Positions 5,344-8,081 of a DNA stretch of 8,081 bases are shown one piece after another. Numbering within the stretch: the stretch's first letter is position 1; each line of letters begins with the position of its first letter. A program made the position numbers and the translations under genes. The stretch covers positions 1-8,081 of the forward strand of contig JAJXWE010000049.1 in the NCBI GenBank assembly GCA_021781775.1. Direction: 5' to 3'. The stretch is from Pseudomonadota bacterium (GTDB lineage: Bacteria; Pseudomonadota; Gammaproteobacteria; Steroidobacterales; Steroidobacteraceae). The notes beneath the pieces are model-generated. The model did not search any database. It worked only from the letters and a program-made list of their open reading frames with translations, and was not told the origin of the DNA.

Positions 5344-6255
5344 TCACTCACCCCGGCAAGGCAATGTGTCTGGCTGCTCAGGGCGCTGTGTGCGGGCGAC
5401 ATCGATTATGGCGCTCTCGTTGATACCCACCGGGGCCTGAGCGCACAGCGCATCGAACCAGGCCGCCGCGAGCGTGCCGAAGGGCGTACCCAGACCGAGC
5501 TTGCGCGCCAGCGCAAGGGCGTAGCGGATGTCCTTCAGGCGCAGCTGGGGCGTGAAGTTCACCGGATGCGCGTGTTGATTTTCCGCCATGCGGCGCGTAT
5601 TGCGGATCACCTGCGGACTGGCCGCCTGGCCACTGCCAATCGCCGCGGCCGCCTGCGTCGGATCGAGCCCGGCGCGCTCAGCAAGCGCCATCGCTTCTGC
5701 GGCTGATGCAATCTGAACGGCGCCCAGCAGGTTGACCAGCAGCTTGTAGGCCGTCCCGGCGCCCGCCGGCCCGAAATGCACGATCTCCCGGCTCACCGCA
5801 GCGAGCAGCGGCCGTGCCGCATCGAGGTCGTCGGGCCGTGCTCCGACCAACAGCGTCAGCTCGCCGCCGGCCGCCTGCTCCGGCAGGCCCGTGACCGGCG
5901 CATCGAGATAGCGCAGGCCGGCCTCGCCGGCCCGTGCGCTCAACTCAAGCACCCAGTCATGCGATAGCGTGGAGCATTCGATCGCGAAGGCACCAGCATC
6001 GAGCCCGGCGAGTGCGCCGTGCGGCCCCAGCCAGACGGCGCGCGAGGCGAGATCGTCGGCCACCATGACGAGCACGGCGGCGGCGCCCGCGCACGCCTCG
6101 CGCGGCGTGGGGCATGGGCGCGCGCCACCCGCCACCAGTGCTGCGGCGCGCGCCGGGGTGCGATTAAAAACCTGCACTGCGTGCCCGCAGGCCTGCAAGC
6201 GGCTCGCCATCCCACTGCCCATGCGCCCGAGGCCTATGAATCCCACCACCGCCAT
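5344..6255 (-). CDS. NAD(P)-dependent beta-hydroxyacid dehydrogenase (3-hydroxyisobutyrate dehydrogenase family)
   Basis: A 303-residue cytosolic oxidoreductase of the 3-hydroxyisobutyrate dehydrogenase / tartronate semialdehyde reductase / GLYR family, which interconverts beta-hydroxyacids and their semialdehydes. Residues 5-16 (GFIGLGRMGSGM) form the dinucleotide-binding loop, with G8, G10 and G13. Asn31-Arg32-Thr33 after the second strand suggests NADP(H) rather than NAD. The substrate loop is DAPVTG (118-123), with Thr122 where DAPVSGG is usual. Lys171 (GTAYKLLVN) is the catalytic lysine and Asn175 its partner; LRLKDIRYALALARKLG (238-254) is the conserved C-terminal helix with Lys241-Asp242. 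Length is normal. ATG 6255 is preceded by GGGGAGGG (6266 to 6259) close to the start, a strong ribosome-binding site. It lies 71 bp downstream of the photolyase gene on the same strand and may share its transcript. The exact substrate cannot be read from the sequence. Confidence 0.9.
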   Translation of the reverse strand: MAVVGFIGLGRMGSGMASRLQACGHAVQVFNRTPARAAALVAGGARPCPTPREACAGAAAVLVMVADDLASRAVWLGPHGALAGLDAGAFAIECSTLSHDWVLELSARAGEAGLRYLDAPVTGLPEQAAGGELTLLVGARPDDLDAARPLLAAVSREIVHFGPAGAGTAYKLLVNLLGAVQIASAAEAMALAERAGLDPTQAAAAIGSGQAASPQVIRNTRRMAENQHAHPVNFTPQLRLKDIRYALALARKLGLGTPFGTLAAAWFDALCAQAPVGINESAIIDVARTQRPEQPDTLPCRGE

Positions 6256-6326
6256 ACACCCTCCCCGATCAACGCATTGCGGCGCGCGGCGGCCGGCTCG
6301 CCGTGCAGCGAATCCCCGCTTGAGCC

Positions 6327-7811
6327 TCAGTCGCGCTGCCTGAGCGCCTCGAACCGCGCCAGCGCGCGCTTGCGCGCCATGTCGTGTTCCACGATGGGAC
6401 GCGCATACGTCTCGCCCAGCCTCACGCCCGCCCGCGCGAGCACCTCGGGCGCGGCAGTCCAGGGCGCATGAATGGCCGGCGCCGGCAGCGCGCGAAGCTC
6501 GGGCAGCCAGCGGCGCAGATATTCACCTTCGGGATCGAACCGCTCGCTCTGCGCCACGGGATTGAAGATGCGGAAATACGGGGCCGCGTCGACACCGCAG
6601 CCACTCACCCATTGCCAGTTGAGCGCGTTGTTGGCCCGGTCCGCATCGAGCAGCGTGTCCCAGAACCATTGCTCGCCGCGCTGCCAGCGTACGAGCAGAT
6701 CCTTCACCAGGAAGGAGCCGGCGATCATGCGTACCCGGTTGTGCATCCAGCCCGTGTGCCACAGCTGACGCATACCGGCATCGACGATCGGGTAACCGGT
6801 GTTCCCGCGGCACCATGCCTGGAATCCGTCTGCATCTTCGCGCCACCCGAACGCCTCGAATTCGGTCCGCAGCGACCGCTGCGGCAGGCTGGGAAAATGG
6901 TGCAGCGTGTAGTGCGCGAACTCGCGCCAACCGAGTTCGCGCAGGAAGCCGTTGCCGGTCAGCTCGCTGCGCCCGCCGCTCGGCGAGCGCAGCGCGGCGC
7001 GCCACAGCTGTCTCGCCGTGACCTCGCCGAAGCACAGATGCGGCGAGAGACGCGAGGTTCCCTCGAGCGCCGGCACGTCGCGGGCCGTACGATAGTGCGC
7101 GAAACGGCTGCCGAGGAACGTGCGGGCGCGGCTGCGCGCGCCCCGTTCCCCCGGAGTCCACTCCGCGGCGAAGCCGGCATCCCAGCCGAGACGGGGCAGC
7201 AGGCCCAGGTCCTCGAGCCGCATGCCGTGCGGCACCTGCTCGCTGCCCATCAGCCCGCGGGGCGCCGGCAGTGGCTCGGCGATCTCGAGCGAGCTCAGTC
7301 GGTTCCAGAACGGGGTGAAAACGCGGAACGGCCCCCCACCGCCGGTGCGCAGTGCACCGGGCTCGGCGAGCAGCGCACCCGGGAAGCTCTCGAACGTGAC
7401 GCCGCCGCTGCTCAGGCTCTCCTGCAACGTATCGTCGAGCCCATCGACCACCGGGTCGTAGGTCCGATTGCACAGCACGCGCGAGGCACCGCTCGTCTCG
7501 AGCAGCTCGCGCAGCACCTGCGGCACCGCGCCGCGCCGCAAGCACAACTGCACGCCGTTGAGTGGCCCGGTCTCCAGGGCGCGCAGCGACTGATCGAGCG
7601 CTGCGAGGCTGTGGTGCAACCACCAGCGAGCCGCGCCGCCGAAGGCACGTCCTCCGCTGGCGTGATCATCGAGGATGAACAACGGGATGACCGGCGCACC
7701 GCAGGCGGCTGCCGCCGCGAGTGCGGGGTTGTCTGCGAGACGTAGATCGCTGCGAAACCAGACGATGACCGGTCGCGCGGCCGGGCCAGACGCGCTGCGC
7801 TGCTTGGACAT
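6327..7811 (-). CDS. phr: Deoxyribodipyrimidine photolyase (cryptochrome/photolyase family)
   Basis: A 494-residue flavoprotein that repairs cyclobutane pyrimidine dimers in DNA with blue or near-UV light. Residues 15-150 form the antenna-binding Rossmann-like domain (VIVWFRSDLRLADNPAL at 15-31). About 225-480 is the helical FAD domain, with LSPHLCFGEVT (255-265), ELGWREF (292-298), TGYPIVDAGMRQLW (338-351), GWMHNR (354-359) and DAAPYFRIFNP (408-418). The electron-transfer tryptophans are Trp399 (NWQW), Trp376 (RWQRGEQW) and Trp323 (FGWRE); their spacings of 23 and 53 residues equal E. coli Trp382/359/306. Asn395 aligns with E. coli Asn378 near the flavin N5. This supports a working class I-like CPD photolyase; a class III or cryptochrome role cannot be excluded by eye. 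The frame is open to the right edge, but ATG 7811 is chosen because homology begins just after it; it has a weak GAAG eight bases upstream. It is divergent from the gene at 7974. Confidence 0.93.
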   Translation of the reverse strand: MSKQRSASGPAARPVIVWFRSDLRLADNPALAAAAACGAPVIPLFILDDHASGGRAFGGAARWWLHHSLAALDQSLRALETGPLNGVQLCLRRGAVPQVLRELLETSGASRVLCNRTYDPVVDGLDDTLQESLSSGGVTFESFPGALLAEPGALRTGGGGPFRVFTPFWNRLSSLEIAEPLPAPRGLMGSEQVPHGMRLEDLGLLPRLGWDAGFAAEWTPGERGARSRARTFLGSRFAHYRTARDVPALEGTSRLSPHLCFGEVTARQLWRAALRSPSGGRSELTGNGFLRELGWREFAHYTLHHFPSLPQRSLRTEFEAFGWREDADGFQAWCRGNTGYPIVDAGMRQLWHTGWMHNRVRMIAGSFLVKDLLVRWQRGEQWFWDTLLDADRANNALNWQWVSGCGVDAAPYFRIFNPVAQSERFDPEGEYLRRWLPELRALPAPAIHAPWTAAPEVLARAGVRLGETYARPIVEHDMARKRALARFEALRQRD

Positions 7812-7973
7812 GGGGTGAACTTCGCCGCCTCGGCTGCGACCCGGCACCGGCCGGATCCGACGTCCCGCAGTGTGCAATGCCGCCGGCAGCCTGTCGAGCC
7901 ACGCCCGGCGGATGCTGCGGGCATGCACCGCTGCGTCTCGGGTAGACTTGTCCACCAGCGGAACCTGCGCATC
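7812..7973. promoter_or_regulatory. Divergent intergenic region between photolyase gene and right-edge gene
   Basis: These 162 bases separate two outward-facing starts and should hold both promoters. On the plus strand TAGACT at 7943-7948 is a plausible but imperfect -10 for the right-edge gene, without a clear -35. I find no convincing minus-strand promoter and no palindrome of operator length. The minus strand stays open in the photolyase frame across the whole stretch, which is common in GC-rich DNA and not evidence of coding here. Confidence 0.3.
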
Positions 7974-8081
7974 ATGACCCAACGCGACTTCAACCCGACG
8001 CCACCGCCCCCCGCGCCTCCCGGCGCCACGGCGGCGATGTCCGCGACGCCGGCTCAGGGACTGAGCGCGGTCGAGGCGCAA
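7974..8081 (+). CDS. 5' end of a gene, possibly a cation-transporting P-type ATPase (cut by window edge)
   Basis: From ATG at 7974 the frame is open for 36 codons to the right edge. It begins MTQRDFNPTPPPPAPPGATA, a proline/alanine-rich unstructured leader, then ATPAQGLSAVEAQ. The GLSAVEAQ segment resembles the GLSxxEAxxRLxxxGxN motif that opens the cation P-type ATPase N-terminal domain; the arginine and glycine-asparagine parts would fall beyond the window, so this is a suggestion only. No strong Shine-Dalgarno is seen (GCGGAA at 7959-7964 is somewhat far). An in-frame ATG at 8037 is a possible alternative start. It is divergent from the photolyase gene. Confidence 0.4.
   Translation, partial: MTQRDFNPTPPPPAPPGATAAMSATPAQGLSAVEAQ

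Noticed and set aside
6384..7745. Long plus-strand frame of 453 codons opposite the photolyase gene
   Set aside because: Antisense shadow typical of GC-rich coding DNA; the minus-strand photolyase has every family motif in order.
7812..8081. Upstream extension of the photolyase frame by 90 codons to the right edge
   Set aside because: The extra sequence is arginine-rich with no family similarity, and it would run antisense across the start of the divergent gene; homology begins just after ATG 7811.

Overview
The window is GC-rich (roughly two thirds G+C) bacterial DNA. The 88-residue YbiI-type zinc-finger protein is a strong match to the gammaproteobacterial family, and the S9 peptidase and the compact ABC pair resemble what is seen in the Xanthomonadales/Nevskiales/Steroidobacter side of the Gammaproteobacteria. 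That placement is an inference from protein style, not a proven assignment. I see no tRNA, rRNA, CRISPR array, insertion sequence or prophage. The intervals between genes are short, and none longer than 300 bases lacks a gene.

Left part (1-921): the 5' three quarters of a MarR-family repressor gene run off the left edge on the minus strand. A 134-bp gap separates it from a plus-strand ybiI-like gene. The gap holds a sharply AT-rich island (430-476, 10 G/C of 47 bases) with a 16-bp near-perfect palindrome and a long inverted repeat, which looks like the repressor's own operator. After ybiI, on the same strand, comes a long gene for an exported serine peptidase of family S9 (DPP-IV type). Its catalytic Ser/Asp/His are intact, but the paired glutamates that make DPP4 a dipeptidyl peptidase are absent.

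Middle (3306-5284, minus strand): an ABC transporter operon that converges on the peptidase gene. The ATPase start overlaps the permease stop by four bases (ATGA). The permease starts at GTG and overlaps by four bases (GTGA) the stop of a small frame of 35 codons that I do not recognise. Just upstream an AGGAG Shine-Dalgarno precedes an ATG in another frame, so this short stretch is either a small peptide gene, two overlapping small genes, or one small gene carrying a frameshift. It is the least explained part of the window.

Right part (5344-8081): an NADP-type beta-hydroxyacid dehydrogenase (3-hydroxyisobutyrate dehydrogenase/GLYR family) and a class I-like DNA photolyase are co-directional on the minus strand, 71 bp apart. 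The photolyase keeps the electron-transfer tryptophan triad at exactly the E. coli spacing. A divergent plus-strand gene begins at 7974 and runs off the right edge; its first 36 codons are proline/alanine-rich and end in a motif like the N-terminus of cation P-type ATPases.

Most of the window is ordinary chromosomal housekeeping and accessory genes. The points worth checking are the small-ORF/ABC operon, the altered substrate-recognition motif of the S9 peptidase, and the MarR operator island.
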